Source: Rhizobium redzepovicii
Lineage (GTDB): Bacteria; Pseudomonadota; Alphaproteobacteria; Rhizobiales; Rhizobiaceae
Direction of reading: 5' to 3'
NCBI RefSeq assembly: GCF_019793435.1
Contig: NZ_JAILYH010000001.1
Span: 372,001 to 436,000, forward strand
DNA: 64,000 bases
Of this stretch, positions 54,988 to 63,607 are shown one piece after another. Position 1 is the stretch's first letter. Each line of letters starts with the position of its first letter. The position numbers were made by a program, and so were the translations under genes. The notes under the pieces were generated by a model. That model worked only from the letters and a program-made list of their open reading frames with translations. It had not been told where the DNA came from and searched no databases.

Positions 54988-56919
54988 ATGATGGGCACCC
55001 CCGCGCTCGACCGGAAGCTGCTGGCGATCCTCGCGGCGGATATGGTCGGTTACTCCAAAGCGATGGAGGCCGATGAAGCCGGCACCATCAAGCGGCTGAA
55101 GGCGATCCGCGCCGAGCTGATCAATCCCGCTATCTCTGCGCGCCATGGCACCATTATCAAGCTGATGGGCGACGGCGCGCTCGTCGCCTTCGACAGCGTG
55201 GTGGATGCGGTTGCCTGCGCCGCGGAGTTTCAAAATGCCGTGGCGGCGCGCAACGCCGAGCTGCCGCAGCCGGAGCGCATCATCTTCCGCGTCGGCATCA
55301 ATCTCGGCGATGTCGCCCTGGTGGATGGCGATCTCTATGGCGATGGGGTGAATGTCGCCGCGCGGCTGGAGCATTTGGCCGAGCCTGGCGGGGTGGTGGT
55401 GTCAGGCACGGCATACGATCATCTCCAGGGCAAACTCGACTGGCCGCTCGATTTCGCCGGCGAGCAGCAGGTCAAGAACATCAGCCGCCCGGTGCGGATG
55501 TATCGGCTGAGGCTCGACGGCAAACGGGCGCGTCGCCCGCTCCGCGCCATGATGCCGCGCTGGACCAGGATGGCTGCGGCAGCGATCGTGGCGCTGGCTC
55601 TTGCAGGCGGCGGGGCCGCCTGGTGGTTTCTCCAGCCCGAACCTCAGAGCGGCAAGCCGTCGGTGGCGGTGCTGCCCTTCGACAATTTCGGCGGCGACGA
55701 GGCGAGCGGGCGTCTGGCCGATGGCCTGACCGAGGACATCATCACCGACCTCGCGCGGTTTCCCGAATTCGAGGTGGTGGCGCGGAATTCGACGGAAGTT
55801 TACAAAGGCAAGCCGGTGGATGCCCGCCAGGTCGCAACTGCGCTCCATGTCGGCTTCGTCTTGGAAGGCTCGATCCAGCGGCAGAGCGGCCGGGTGCGGA
55901 TCACCGCACAGTTGATCGATGCAAAAACCGGCCATCATCTTTGGTCGGAGAATTGGGATCGGCCCGCCGAGGACGTGTTCGCCGTTCAAACCGAAATCGC
56001 CGAGCAGGTCGCCAACCGCCTCGGCGGCGGCGTAGGGCTGATTCAAGAGGCCGGGCGGGCCGCCGCCAAACGCAAACGGCCTGAAAACCTGAATGCCTAT
56101 GATTATTATCTGCTCGGCTCCGAGAAGATCGAAAAGCTCACCAAAGCCGATGACGAGGAGGCGATCACCTTTCTCAACCGCGCTGTCGCGCTGGACCCCG
56201 GGCTGGCGCGGGCCTGGGTAGAGCTTTACCACGCTCATGATCTGATGGGCGTGTTCGGCGCCGATCCCGAGGGCAACCGCAAGCTGGCCGCCGATGTGGC
56301 CGAACGCGCCGTGCGGCTTGATCCGAGCGACGCCGAAGCCCATGCGGTGTTCGGCATGAGCCTTGCCAACAAGGGCGACATGGGCCGCGCCAAGTCCGAA
56401 TTCGACACGGCCCTTCGCCTGGCTCCGGGCTCGTCCGAAATCCTGACCTTTTACAGCGGCTTTGCCGCCCGCTTCAACGAGCCGGAACGCGGTGCTCAAA
56501 TGGTCGACAAGGTTATGCGGCTCGACCCGAACTATCCGATGTGGGCGTCCAATTTCTTCGCACCTGCCTATTTCATGGCGGGGCGGTATCAGGACGCGGT
56601 GACGATGCTGGAGCGCATGACGCCCAACAACTACCAGAGATGGACCTGGGTGGTGCGCAGCAGCTCGCTTGCGGCGCTGGGCCGAGCCGACGAGGCGAAG
56701 GCTTCGGCCACGGAAGCTCTCAAACAGCACCCCGAGGTGACCGTCGAAAGCATGATCAACGAACCCGGCCTCAGCGCAATCGAGCGCAACCGCTTCATAG
56801 AGACAATGCCGCTCGCCGGCTTCCCGGCATGCGCCAGGCCCGAGGCACTGGCAAACCTCGCCAAACCGGTGCGGCTGCTGGAATGCGAGGCGAAGGCGAA
56901 GCCTCTCGGCCAGCCATAA
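54988..56919 (+). CDS. Membrane-spanning class III cyclase with TPR repeats
   Basis: 643 residues. Cyclase domain about 8-180 with LAADMVGYSKAMEADE, KLMGDGALVAF and YGDGVNVAARLE intact. Unlike the other three cyclases here it has a membrane span (about 195-215, MAAAAIVALALAGGGAAWWFL), so the FlgO-like module (about 228-335) and TPRs (about 370-600) should lie across the membrane. A decayed copy of its last 160 bases is at 59296-59461. AAGG lies just upstream of the paired ATGs at 54988/54991. Confidence 0.87.
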   Translation: MMGTPALDRKLLAILAADMVGYSKAMEADEAGTIKRLKAIRAELINPAISARHGTIIKLMGDGALVAFDSVVDAVACAAEFQNAVAARNAELPQPERIIFRVGINLGDVALVDGDLYGDGVNVAARLEHLAEPGGVVVSGTAYDHLQGKLDWPLDFAGEQQVKNISRPVRMYRLRLDGKRARRPLRAMMPRWTRMAAAAIVALALAGGGAAWWFLQPEPQSGKPSVAVLPFDNFGGDEASGRLADGLTEDIITDLARFPEFEVVARNSTEVYKGKPVDARQVATALHVGFVLEGSIQRQSGRVRITAQLIDAKTGHHLWSENWDRPAEDVFAVQTEIAEQVANRLGGGVGLIQEAGRAAAKRKRPENLNAYDYYLLGSEKIEKLTKADDEEAITFLNRAVALDPGLARAWVELYHAHDLMGVFGADPEGNRKLAADVAERAVRLDPSDAEAHAVFGMSLANKGDMGRAKSEFDTALRLAPGSSEILTFYSGFAARFNEPERGAQMVDKVMRLDPNYPMWASNFFAPAYFMAGRYQDAVTMLERMTPNNYQRWTWVVRSSSLAALGRADEAKASATEALKQHPEVTVESMINEPGLSAIERNRFIETMPLAGFPACARPEALANLAKPVRLLECEAKAKPLGQP

Positions 56920-56951
56920 AACAGCTCTGCAACGCGCGCCACTCCAAGAGA

Positions 56952-57080
56952 GCCCCATCCTGAGGTGTCCCACAGGGCCTCGAATGGAGGGCGGGTCAGG
57001 CGTTGATACACGCAAGAAGCAGCGTTGCTGCTTGCTTCGAGGCTTCGCCCTTTCGGGCTGCGCACCTCAAGCATGAGGAC
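56952..57080. repeat. Intergenic palindrome between convergent cyclase genes
   Basis: The left side GCCCCATCCTGAGGTGTCCC, then ACAGGGCCTCGAA, is mirrored by TTCGAGGCTTCGCCC and GGGCTGCGCACCTCAAGCATGAGGAC on the right, giving a long interrupted stem. It lies between two converging cyclase genes, where it may act as a terminator. Confidence 0.6.
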
Positions 57081-57119
57081 GTTGGAGGATGCCGCGCCCC
57101 AATAATCGCCGAGCCTGAC

Positions 57120-58901
57120 TTACTCCAGGCCCGCCAGTCGCAAGCCCTCGATGTATCTGGCGCGGTCCTCCGCTCGGATTAGCGGGTGGTATTTCTCGAC
57201 CCAGGCGATGCTGAGGTTTGGCTGCAGGCGCTTGCACTCGGCGAGACCCTGTCGTGCAACTTCCAAATCACCAGTGAGGCCCGCGGCTGCCGTCAGCGTC
57301 CGCCAGGCAGTACCGAAGTCGGGCCGTAGTTGAACAGCACGCCGCTCGGCAGTAACCGCGTCGGCGTAGCGGCCCGCGATCAGATGGCATAGGCCTTCGA
57401 TCGATAAATTCGCGGGCTGCGCGAAGTCGCGGGGGCTCAGTCGACTCGCGATTTCCAGCTGGCGATAACCCTCTTCCGCAAGCCCTGCATAAGCGTAGGT
57501 GACGGCCAAAATGACGCGCGCCAGTGCGAAGCACGGGTTGCGTTGCAAAGATTCATTGAGTTCTTCAACTGCTGGGCCGAAGCGCCGCGTAAAGGTAAAG
57601 ATATAGGCGGCGGCCAGATGTCCCCAGGGATCGTCTGGATCGAGGTCGATCGCCCGTTGGGCAAGAATCAATCCGTCAGATACGCCGCGCTCGAAATCCA
57701 TATTGCCGAGTGCAACCCGCGTGGCGAAAATCCAAGCGAGCAGACTACGCGCCCGCGCATAACCGGGGTCAAGTTCGATAGCCCGCTTCAGCAGTGCTAT
57801 CCCCGTGTCGTCTTTTTGCGAAACCCATGTCCAGATATAGGGCATTGCTCGCACGACACAGCCCCAGGCGTCGAGGCTCTCCGGCGGCTTGCTCTGCAGG
57901 CGAAGGTTCTCGGCGGCGTAGAGCTGTGGCTCAATCGCTGCGGCAACATTGGCGGTGATCTCGTCCTGCAGCGCAAAGATGTCGGAGATAGGCCGATCGT
58001 AGTGCTCCGCCCAAATGTGGTTGTCGCTGGTCGCGTCAGCAAGGTGACCAGTGACCCGTAGACGATCCCCTGCCTTGCGAACGCTGCCTCCCAGGACGTA
58101 GCGAACGCCAAGTTCACGAGCGACCTGACGGCTGCTCACTGCCTTGCCCTTGAAAGCGAAGGTCGAATTGCGCGCGATGACGAGGACGCCTCGCGCCTTC
58201 GACAAGGCGGTGATGATGTCTTCGGTTATGCCATCACCAAAATACTCCTGTTCCGGGTCGCCGCTCATGTTCTGGAATGGCAGAACAGCAATCGACGGTT
58301 TGCCGAGTGACGTGGCCTGCCCGGATGGGCCGACTGTGGGAGGGTTCACAACCCGCACCCTAAAAGCGCGGACCGGATGCTCGATGTTCTTCAGTGCCTG
58401 CTCACCCATATCGTCGAAGGCATAGTCAACTTTCCCCGCCGCATCGTCCCGCACGCGGGCCGAAACGCAGATACCGCCGGGTTCGGCTATGCCTTCGAGC
58501 CGTGCGGTGATGTTGACGCCGTCACCGAAAATGTCACCATCTTGCTCCAGGATATCTCCGACATTGATGCCGATACGGAAATCCATGCGCATACCCTCGG
58601 CCTCGCTGGCGTTGCGACTGGCCATAAGAGTTTGCACTTCGACCGCGCATCGAACTGCATCAATGACGCTCGCGAACTGTGCGAGCAATCCATCACCAGT
58701 GGTTTTGACAATACCGCCGCCATTCCTCAGGATAACCGGATCAAGAACGTCGCGGCGATGCATGGTCAGCCGGGAAAGGGTGCCCTCCTCATCAATACCC
58801 ACAAGGCGGCTATAGCCAGCCACATCGGCGGCGAAAATAGCGCAAAGCCTGCGTTTGGCCTGACCCGTTGGCACCCCCCATCTCCCTTCGGCGGAGATCA
58901 T
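57120..58901 (-). CDS. Class III adenylate/guanylate cyclase with TPR repeats
   Basis: 593 residues from ATG 58901, which has GGAG seven bases upstream. Cyclase domain about 18-190 with IFAADVAGYSRLVGIDEEG, KTTGDGLLAQF and FGDGVNITARLE intact. FlgO-like module about 210-320 (IAVLPFQNMSGDPEQEYFGDGITEDIITALSK); its sequence is closer to the protein at 42542-44314 than to the immediate neighbour at 54988. TPRs about 350-580. No membrane span. Confidence 0.87.
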   Translation of the reverse strand: MISAEGRWGVPTGQAKRRLCAIFAADVAGYSRLVGIDEEGTLSRLTMHRRDVLDPVILRNGGGIVKTTGDGLLAQFASVIDAVRCAVEVQTLMASRNASEAEGMRMDFRIGINVGDILEQDGDIFGDGVNITARLEGIAEPGGICVSARVRDDAAGKVDYAFDDMGEQALKNIEHPVRAFRVRVVNPPTVGPSGQATSLGKPSIAVLPFQNMSGDPEQEYFGDGITEDIITALSKARGVLVIARNSTFAFKGKAVSSRQVARELGVRYVLGGSVRKAGDRLRVTGHLADATSDNHIWAEHYDRPISDIFALQDEITANVAAAIEPQLYAAENLRLQSKPPESLDAWGCVVRAMPYIWTWVSQKDDTGIALLKRAIELDPGYARARSLLAWIFATRVALGNMDFERGVSDGLILAQRAIDLDPDDPWGHLAAAYIFTFTRRFGPAVEELNESLQRNPCFALARVILAVTYAYAGLAEEGYRQLEIASRLSPRDFAQPANLSIEGLCHLIAGRYADAVTAERRAVQLRPDFGTAWRTLTAAAGLTGDLEVARQGLAECKRLQPNLSIAWVEKYHPLIRAEDRARYIEGLRLAGLE

Positions 58902-59295
58902 ACACCGACTCCAAACGGTGTGCGAGCATGCCGCGTTTTTCACTTGCGCCGAGGTCAAGCTCTACCGCTTGGGATTTGGTGGCAACATCTGCTTAGGCCG
59001 ACAGTGGTCAGCGGCGCGCGAGGTCCCGAGCAGCGACACGAGACCGGCTGTCAACGCTTGGCAGGCGGCTTCACAGCCGCCCGCCGCTGCAGCGCAAAGC
59101 GCGCGCCGCCGGGCAGTTGATGTCGAGAACCAGATCATAGGTCTGCTGGTAAAGCGTCTGCGCCAGCGTTTGTTGCCGCGGTTTTCCGAGGCGAGTGCTG
59201 CAAGTGCGGTGCGTTTGTACGCCTCGACGATCGGTTCGAGTGCCTTTGCCAGCGCGGCGTCGTCCGACGGCTCGGCCGCCGCATAGGCTGCATCG
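58902..59295. other. 394-base gap, decayed DNA
   Basis: No intact gene. A minus-strand stretch reads DDAALAKALEPIVEAYKR and, in another frame, LAQTLYQQTYDLVLDINCP (about 59110-59280), suggesting a frameshifted scrap of a small protein gene that I cannot name. Confidence 0.4.
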
Positions 59296-59461
59296 CCATC
59301 GAGCGCAACCGCTTGATAGAGACAATGCCGCTCGCCAGCTTCCCGGCATGCACCAAGCCCTAAGCGCTGGCAAACCAAACCTGTGCGACTGCCGCAATGC
59401 GTGGTGGGGAAACGAGGCCTCTCGGCCAGCCATACAACAGCCCTGCAACGCACCGCGCCCC
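59296..59461 (+). pseudogene. Decayed 3' end of a cyclase-TPR gene
   Basis: CCATCGAGCGCAACCGCTT, then GATAGAGACAATGCCGCTCG and TTCCCGGCATGC, followed by CTGGCAAACC and CCTCTCGGCCAGCCATA, follow the end of the gene at 54988-56919 (bases about 56778-56940) through its stop and 20 bases beyond. Substitutions and small gaps have destroyed the frame. Only this tail remains, next to the ars island. Confidence 0.75.
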
Positions 59462-59547
59462 GGTGCCGGCGAGCGGCCCTCCGTAGCGACTGCTTTTCTC
59501 CCCGTGAACTTGCCGGCTTAGTCGCCGGATCTTCCGACAACGGCGGC

Positions 59548-60069
59548 TTAGCCGCAGCAGGCGCTTTGTGCCGTTGACGGGCCACAGCAGGCAGATGACT
59601 TGCGGTTTTCTTCTTTCAGCCATCGGTCGCGGGGTTTGCAGCTTGCCGGACGCGGCGTCAGCTCGACATGCAGAGCACCGCCCTGCACGGTCGGCATCGA
59701 GGCACAATAAAGCTGCATCGGCCGGATGCCGTCGCTGACTTCGAAGGTCAGCTTGGCAGAACCATCGAGCAGTACGTGCTCCGACACCTTGCGAATGATC
59801 GCCGCAAACTTGCCGGCCGCCATGTGCGTACGATTTTCCTCGTCGACATCCCAAAGCTGCACGAAGATTTCCGACCAGGCTTCGGGGTTGGCACCGCAGT
59901 CAAGCGCGGCGAACTGCCCGGCCTTGACCTCAGTTACATGGTAACCGGATTTCACCGGTCGGCCGTCATAGGAGAAGATCAGCGGCAGTTCACGGACGCC
60001 GTCGATCGTCTCAAGGAGGTGACCCAGGCTGATGTCGGTCTCGAGAAGGGGCTTGTCGATCGCATTCAT
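59548..60069 (-). CDS. DUF6428 family protein, ars-linked
   Basis: 173 residues. It begins with an acidic helical segment and continues LIFSYDGRPVKSGYHVTEVKAGQFAALDCGANPEAWSEIFVQLWD; this resembles the DUF6428 proteins found beside arsR in rhizobial arsenic operons. The tail is Cys-rich (SSACCGPSTAQSACCG), which could bind arsenite or another soft metal. It is divergent from arsR and shares the operator at 60085-60116. Function not established. Confidence 0.7.
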   Translation of the reverse strand: MNAIDKPLLETDISLGHLLETIDGVRELPLIFSYDGRPVKSGYHVTEVKAGQFAALDCGANPEAWSEIFVQLWDVDEENRTHMAAGKFAAIIRKVSEHVLLDGSAKLTFEVSDGIRPMQLYCASMPTVQGGALHVELTPRPASCKPRDRWLKEENRKSSACCGPSTAQSACCG

Positions 60070-60084
60070 TTCGGCTACTCCTGT

Positions 60085-60116
60085 TTCAATATTTCAAGGA
60101 TTGTAGAAATATGGAA
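60085..60116. promoter_or_regulatory. Candidate ArsR operator over the arsR start
   Basis: Inverted repeat TTCAATATTTC-N10-GAAATATGGAA, 10 of 11 pairs matching, in the 41-base divergent gap. It runs over the arsR ATG, so bound ArsR would block arsR and also lie across the promoter of the divergent DUF6428 gene. Confidence 0.65.
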
Positions 60117-60467
60117 GAACGTCAAGCCCTCATGTCATTTGCGGCACTGTCGCAGGAAACCCGGCTGCACATCGTCCGCATGCTTGTCGTCGCCGGGCCG
60201 AATGGGATGCCTGCCGGCGCCGTCGCTGAGAAGGCGGAGGTTTCCGCCTCCAACGTCTCGTTCCATCTGAAGGAACTGGAGCGAGCAGGACTTATCAACC
60301 AACAGCGGGAATCCCGCTCGATCATCTACACCGCCAACTACGAAGGCCTCGGCGCGCTCATCCGCTTCTTGATGGAAGACTGCTGCGGCGGCCATCCCGA
60401 GATCTGCGCGCCGGTCGCCGAAGTCGCCGCTTGCTGCGCCCCAGCTCCGAAAGAAAACCTGCTATGA
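60111..60467 (+). CDS. arsR: Arsenic-responsive repressor ArsR
   Basis: 118 residues. Winged helix ALSQETRLHIVRMLVVAGPNG and SASNVSFHLKELERAGLINQQRESRSIIYTANYEG. It lacks the helix-3 CxCxxC site of E. coli ArsR, but the C-terminal part has DCCGGHPEIC and ACCAP cysteines, as in proteobacterial ArsR variants that bind arsenite at the C-terminus. AAGGA lies ten bases before the ATG. It overlaps arsC by four bases. Confidence 0.92.
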   Translation: MEERQALMSFAALSQETRLHIVRMLVVAGPNGMPAGAVAEKAEVSASNVSFHLKELERAGLINQQRESRSIIYTANYEGLGALIRFLMEDCCGGHPEICAPVAEVAACCAPAPKENLL

Positions 60468-60994
60468 CCGCCGATCGCGTTTATAACGTCCTTTTCCTCT
60501 GCACGGGCAATTCCGCCCGCTCGATCCTGGCCGAATCCATCCTCAACCGCGAAGGCAAGGGTCGCTTCAACGCCTACTCGGCGGGAAGCCGGCCCAAAGG
60601 TGAAGTCCACCCGTTGGCGCTGGATACGCTGCGCGCCCTTGGCTACGAAAGCACCGGGTTCAGTTCGAAGAGCTGGGACGAGTTTGCCGAAGCCGGCGCG
60701 CCGCAGATGGATTTCATCTTCACCGTCTGCGACAACGCCGCGGGCGAGGCATGCCCCGTGTGGATCGGCCACCCGATGACGGCGCACTGGGGTATCGAGG
60801 ATCCGGCGGCCGTCGAAGGTACGCTGATCGAGAAAGGCCAGGCCTTCTCACAAGCCGCGCGTTTCCTCAAGAACCGCATTGTCGCATTCGTGAGCCTTCC
60901 GCTCGCATCAATTGACAAGCTGGCGCTTGAAACACAGCTGCGCGCCATCGGCACGATGGAGGGCACGACCAGTAGCCGGGGCGACGTCGCATGA
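60464..60994 (+). CDS. arsC: Arsenate reductase, low-molecular-weight phosphatase type
   Basis: 176 residues. The phosphatase-type P-loop is VLFLCTGNSARS near 9-20, with the nucleophilic Cys, and FIFTVCDNAAGEACPVW near 85-100 holds the further cysteines used in the thioredoxin-linked relay. It reduces arsenate to arsenite for export by Acr3. Its ATG overlaps the arsR stop and its own stop overlaps the next gene. Confidence 0.93.
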   Translation: MTADRVYNVLFLCTGNSARSILAESILNREGKGRFNAYSAGSRPKGEVHPLALDTLRALGYESTGFSSKSWDEFAEAGAPQMDFIFTVCDNAAGEACPVWIGHPMTAHWGIEDPAAVEGTLIEKGQAFSQAARFLKNRIVAFVSLPLASIDKLALETQLRAIGTMEGTTSSRGDVA

Positions 60995-61434
60995 GCTGGG
61001 AGCTGGATCGAAGACCGGTGAGCGGCGCAGATGAGGATCTGCGGACGGCCCTGCAGGCTGCCAAACTTCCAATCGATGACCTCGACGAAGACGGCCGCAG
61101 CTTCTTCCGGTTCACGGATCGGAACGCGACCGTCGGCTATGGGGGCCTGGAAGACTACGGCAGCTGCGCGCTCCTGCGTTCGCTGGTGGTCCTGCCACAG
61201 CAGCGCGGGCACGGTTATGGCGAAGCCATCACCCGGCAGTTGCTTACCCAGGCTGCGCGTGGCGGTGCCAACACGGTCTATTTGCTGACGGATTCGGCAA
61301 CCTCGTTTTTCGAGCGCTTCGGTTTCGCCAAGGTGGATCGTGCGACGGCTCCTGCGGCGATCCTGCAAACCCGCCAGGCTGCAAGCCTGTGCCCGGCTTC
61401 GGCGGCGCTGCTGGCCAAGATAGTCCAAGGGTAA
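60991..61434 (+). CDS. arsN2: GNAT acetyltransferase, ArsN2-like
   Basis: 147 residues with the GNAT acetyl-CoA motif RSLVVLPQQRGHGYGEAITRQLL near 68-90 and YLLTDSATSFFERFGF near 98. It matches the ars-linked acetyltransferases called ArsN2, thought to modify arsenic-containing compounds. ArsN1 proteins acetylate arsinothricin; for ArsN2 the substrate is less certain. ATGA overlap with arsC shows operon membership. Confidence 0.8.
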   Translation: MSWELDRRPVSGADEDLRTALQAAKLPIDDLDEDGRSFFRFTDRNATVGYGGLEDYGSCALLRSLVVLPQQRGHGYGEAITRQLLTQAARGGANTVYLLTDSATSFFERFGFAKVDRATAPAAILQTRQAASLCPASAALLAKIVQG

Positions 61435-61439
61435 AATCC

Positions 61440-62480
61440 ATGTCTAGTTTTGAACGTTACCTCACGATCTGGGTCTTCCTGTGCATTGTCGTCGGCGTCG
61501 CTCTCGGTCATGTCCTGCCCAGCGTCTTCCAGGCGATCGGCGCAGCCGAAGTCGCCAAGGTCAATCTGCCGGTCGCAGTGCTGATCTGGCTGATGATCAT
61601 TCCAATGCTGCTGAAAGTCGACTTTGCGTCACTGAGCCAGGTCGGGCGCCATTGGCGCGGGATCGGCGTCACGCTCTTCATCAACTGGGCCGTCAAGCCG
61701 TTCTCGATGGCGCTGCTCGGCTGGCTGTTCGTCGGCTATCTGTTTCGGCCTTACCTGCCGGCTGACCAGATCGATAGCTACATTGCCGGGCTGATCATTC
61801 TTGCGGCCGCGCCGTGCACCGCGATGGTCTTCGTGTGGTCGAACCTGACCAAAGGCGAGCCGCACTTCACGCTCTCTCAGGTGGCGCTGAACGACACCAT
61901 CATGGTCGTTGCCTTCGCACCGATCGTTGGCCTGTTGCTCGGTCTCTCCGCCATTACGGTGCCGTGGGACACGCTGATCCTGTCGGTCCTGCTCTACATC
62001 GTCCTGCCGGTGATCGTCGCGCAGATGCTGCGCCGTCTGACCGACGCCGACCGTCTCGGCGCCAAGCTGCAGCCGGTGTCCCTTTTGGCACTTCTCGCAA
62101 CCCTGGTTCTGCTGTTCGGCTTCCAGGGCGAACAGATCATCGCACAGCCGGCGGTCATTGCGCTGCTGGCCGTGCCGATTCTGATCCAGGTCTACTTCAA
62201 TTCGGGCCTCGCCTACCTGCTCAACCGCATGAGCGGGGAGGAGCACTGTGTCGCCGGGCCTTCGGCGCTGATCGGCGCCTCCAACTTTTTCGAACTGGCG
62301 GTGGCTGCGGCCATCAGCCTGTTCGGCTTCAACTCCGGGGCGGCGGTTGCCACCGTTGTCGGCGTCCTCATCGAAGTGCCGGTGATGCTGTCGGTCGTCT
62401 GGATCGTCAACCGCAGCAAGGGCTGGTATGAGCGCGGCGGCGCCGTCCAGACCAGCGCCACCACCATCAAAAGGGTCTAA
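61440..62480 (+). CDS. acr3: ACR3-family arsenite efflux permease
   Basis: 346 residues, ten predicted membrane helices. The conserved Cys needed for arsenite transport is in ILAAAPCTAMVFVWSNLTKGEPHFTLSQVALND, and GPSALIGASNFFELAVAAAI is the second family signature. It pumps out the arsenite formed by the two reductases. The start is ATG 61440, five bases after the arsN2 stop. Confidence 0.95.
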   Translation: MSSFERYLTIWVFLCIVVGVALGHVLPSVFQAIGAAEVAKVNLPVAVLIWLMIIPMLLKVDFASLSQVGRHWRGIGVTLFINWAVKPFSMALLGWLFVGYLFRPYLPADQIDSYIAGLIILAAAPCTAMVFVWSNLTKGEPHFTLSQVALNDTIMVVAFAPIVGLLLGLSAITVPWDTLILSVLLYIVLPVIVAQMLRRLTDADRLGAKLQPVSLLALLATLVLLFGFQGEQIIAQPAVIALLAVPILIQVYFNSGLAYLLNRMSGEEHCVAGPSALIGASNFFELAVAAAISLFGFNSGAAVATVVGVLIEVPVMLSVVWIVNRSKGWYERGGAVQTSATTIKRV

Positions 62481-62484
62481 CATC

Positions 62485-62907
62485 ATGGACGTCACAATTT
62501 ATCACAACCCCGACTGCGGCACGTCGCGCAACACGCTTGAGATGATCCGCAATGCCGGCATTCAGCCCACAGTCATCGAGTATGTGAAGGCACCGCCCAG
62601 CCGCGACCAGCTCGTCAGAATGATTGCGGATGCCGGCCTTACCGTGCGTGAGGCGATCCGCGAGAAGGGCACGCCTTATGCGGAACTTGGCCTCGATGAT
62701 CCGAAGCTGACCGACGATCAGCTGCTTGATGCCATGCTTGAAAACCCGATCCTGATCAACCGGCCTTTCGTGATCACACCCATCGGCACACGGCTGTCGC
62801 GTCCTTCCGAACTGGTGCTCGACATTCTGCCGGCCACCCACAAGGGGGCGTTCACCAAGGAAGATGGCGAGCAAGTTCTCGATGCCGAGGGCAGGCGCAT
62901 TGTCTGA
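62485..62907 (+). CDS. arsC: Arsenate reductase, glutaredoxin type
   Basis: 140 residues. The catalytic Cys is in [19 protein letters not shown], and the arsenate-binding arginines are in [18 protein letters not shown] near 93-110. This is the thioredoxin-fold ArsC that uses glutathione/glutaredoxin. It is unrelated to the phosphatase-type ArsC three genes upstream, so the operon has both reductase types. The start is four bases after the acr3 stop. Confidence 0.94.
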   Translation: MDVTIYHNPDCGTSRNTLEMIRNAGIQPTVIEYVKAPPSRDQLVRMIADAGLTVREAIREKGTPYAELGLDDPKLTDDQLLDAMLENPILINRPFVITPIGTRLSRPSELVLDILPATHKGAFTKEDGEQVLDAEGRRIV

Positions 62908-63607
62908 CTTGCCTGGCGCATCCCTCGATCATCTGCGCCAGCCGAATCTCGACGCATTGCGTCCGGCGTTTTCTAGCCACAAGCCGCGCATTCTGATCCT
63001 CTACGGCTCGCTGCGGGCTGTATCATATAGCCGCCTGCTGGCTCATGAAGCCGCCCGGCTACTGAAGCATTTCGGGTGCGAAGTGAAGATTTTCGATCCC
63101 GCTGGCCTGCCACTTCCAGACGCGGAACCGGTCAACCATCCCAAAGTACAGGAATTGCGTGATCTCTCTGCCTGGTCGGAAGGCCAGGTCTGGGTCAGTC
63201 CGGAACGGCACGGCGCCATGACGGGCATCATGAAGGCACAGATCGACTGGATCCCGCTTTCGGTCGGATCGGTGCGGCCGACCCAGGGCAAGACGCTGGC
63301 GGTGATGCAGGTGTCGGGCGGCTCGCAGTCGTTCAACGCGATCAACCAGCTTCGTGTCCTCGGCCGTTGGATGCGCATGATTACCATCCCCAATCAGTCC
63401 TCGGTGGCGAAAGCCTTTCAGGAATTCGATACGGACGGCCGCATGAAGCCCTCGTCATATTACGATCGCGTCGTGGACGTCTGCGAGGAGCTGGTGAAAT
63501 TCACCCTGCTGACCCGGGACGCCTCTGCCTATCTCACGGATCGCTACAGCGAGCGCAAGGAAGAAGCGGAAAAGCTGGAGCAGCGCACGAGACTGAAATC
63601 CATATGA
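62900..63607 (+). CDS. arsH: ArsH, NADPH-dependent organoarsenical oxidase
   Basis: 235 residues from TTG 62900 (reading [16 protein letters not shown]), overlapping arsC by eight bases with GCAGG upstream; the only earlier in-frame ATG is deep inside arsC. FMN-binding phrases of the family are [24 protein letters not shown] and [21 protein letters not shown]. ArsH oxidises trivalent methyl- and aromatic arsenicals. Confidence 0.93.
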   Translation: MSDLPGASLDHLRQPNLDALRPAFSSHKPRILILYGSLRAVSYSRLLAHEAARLLKHFGCEVKIFDPAGLPLPDAEPVNHPKVQELRDLSAWSEGQVWVSPERHGAMTGIMKAQIDWIPLSVGSVRPTQGKTLAVMQVSGGSQSFNAINQLRVLGRWMRMITIPNQSSVAKAFQEFDTDGRMKPSSYYDRVVDVCEELVKFTLLTRDASAYLTDRYSERKEEAEKLEQRTRLKSI

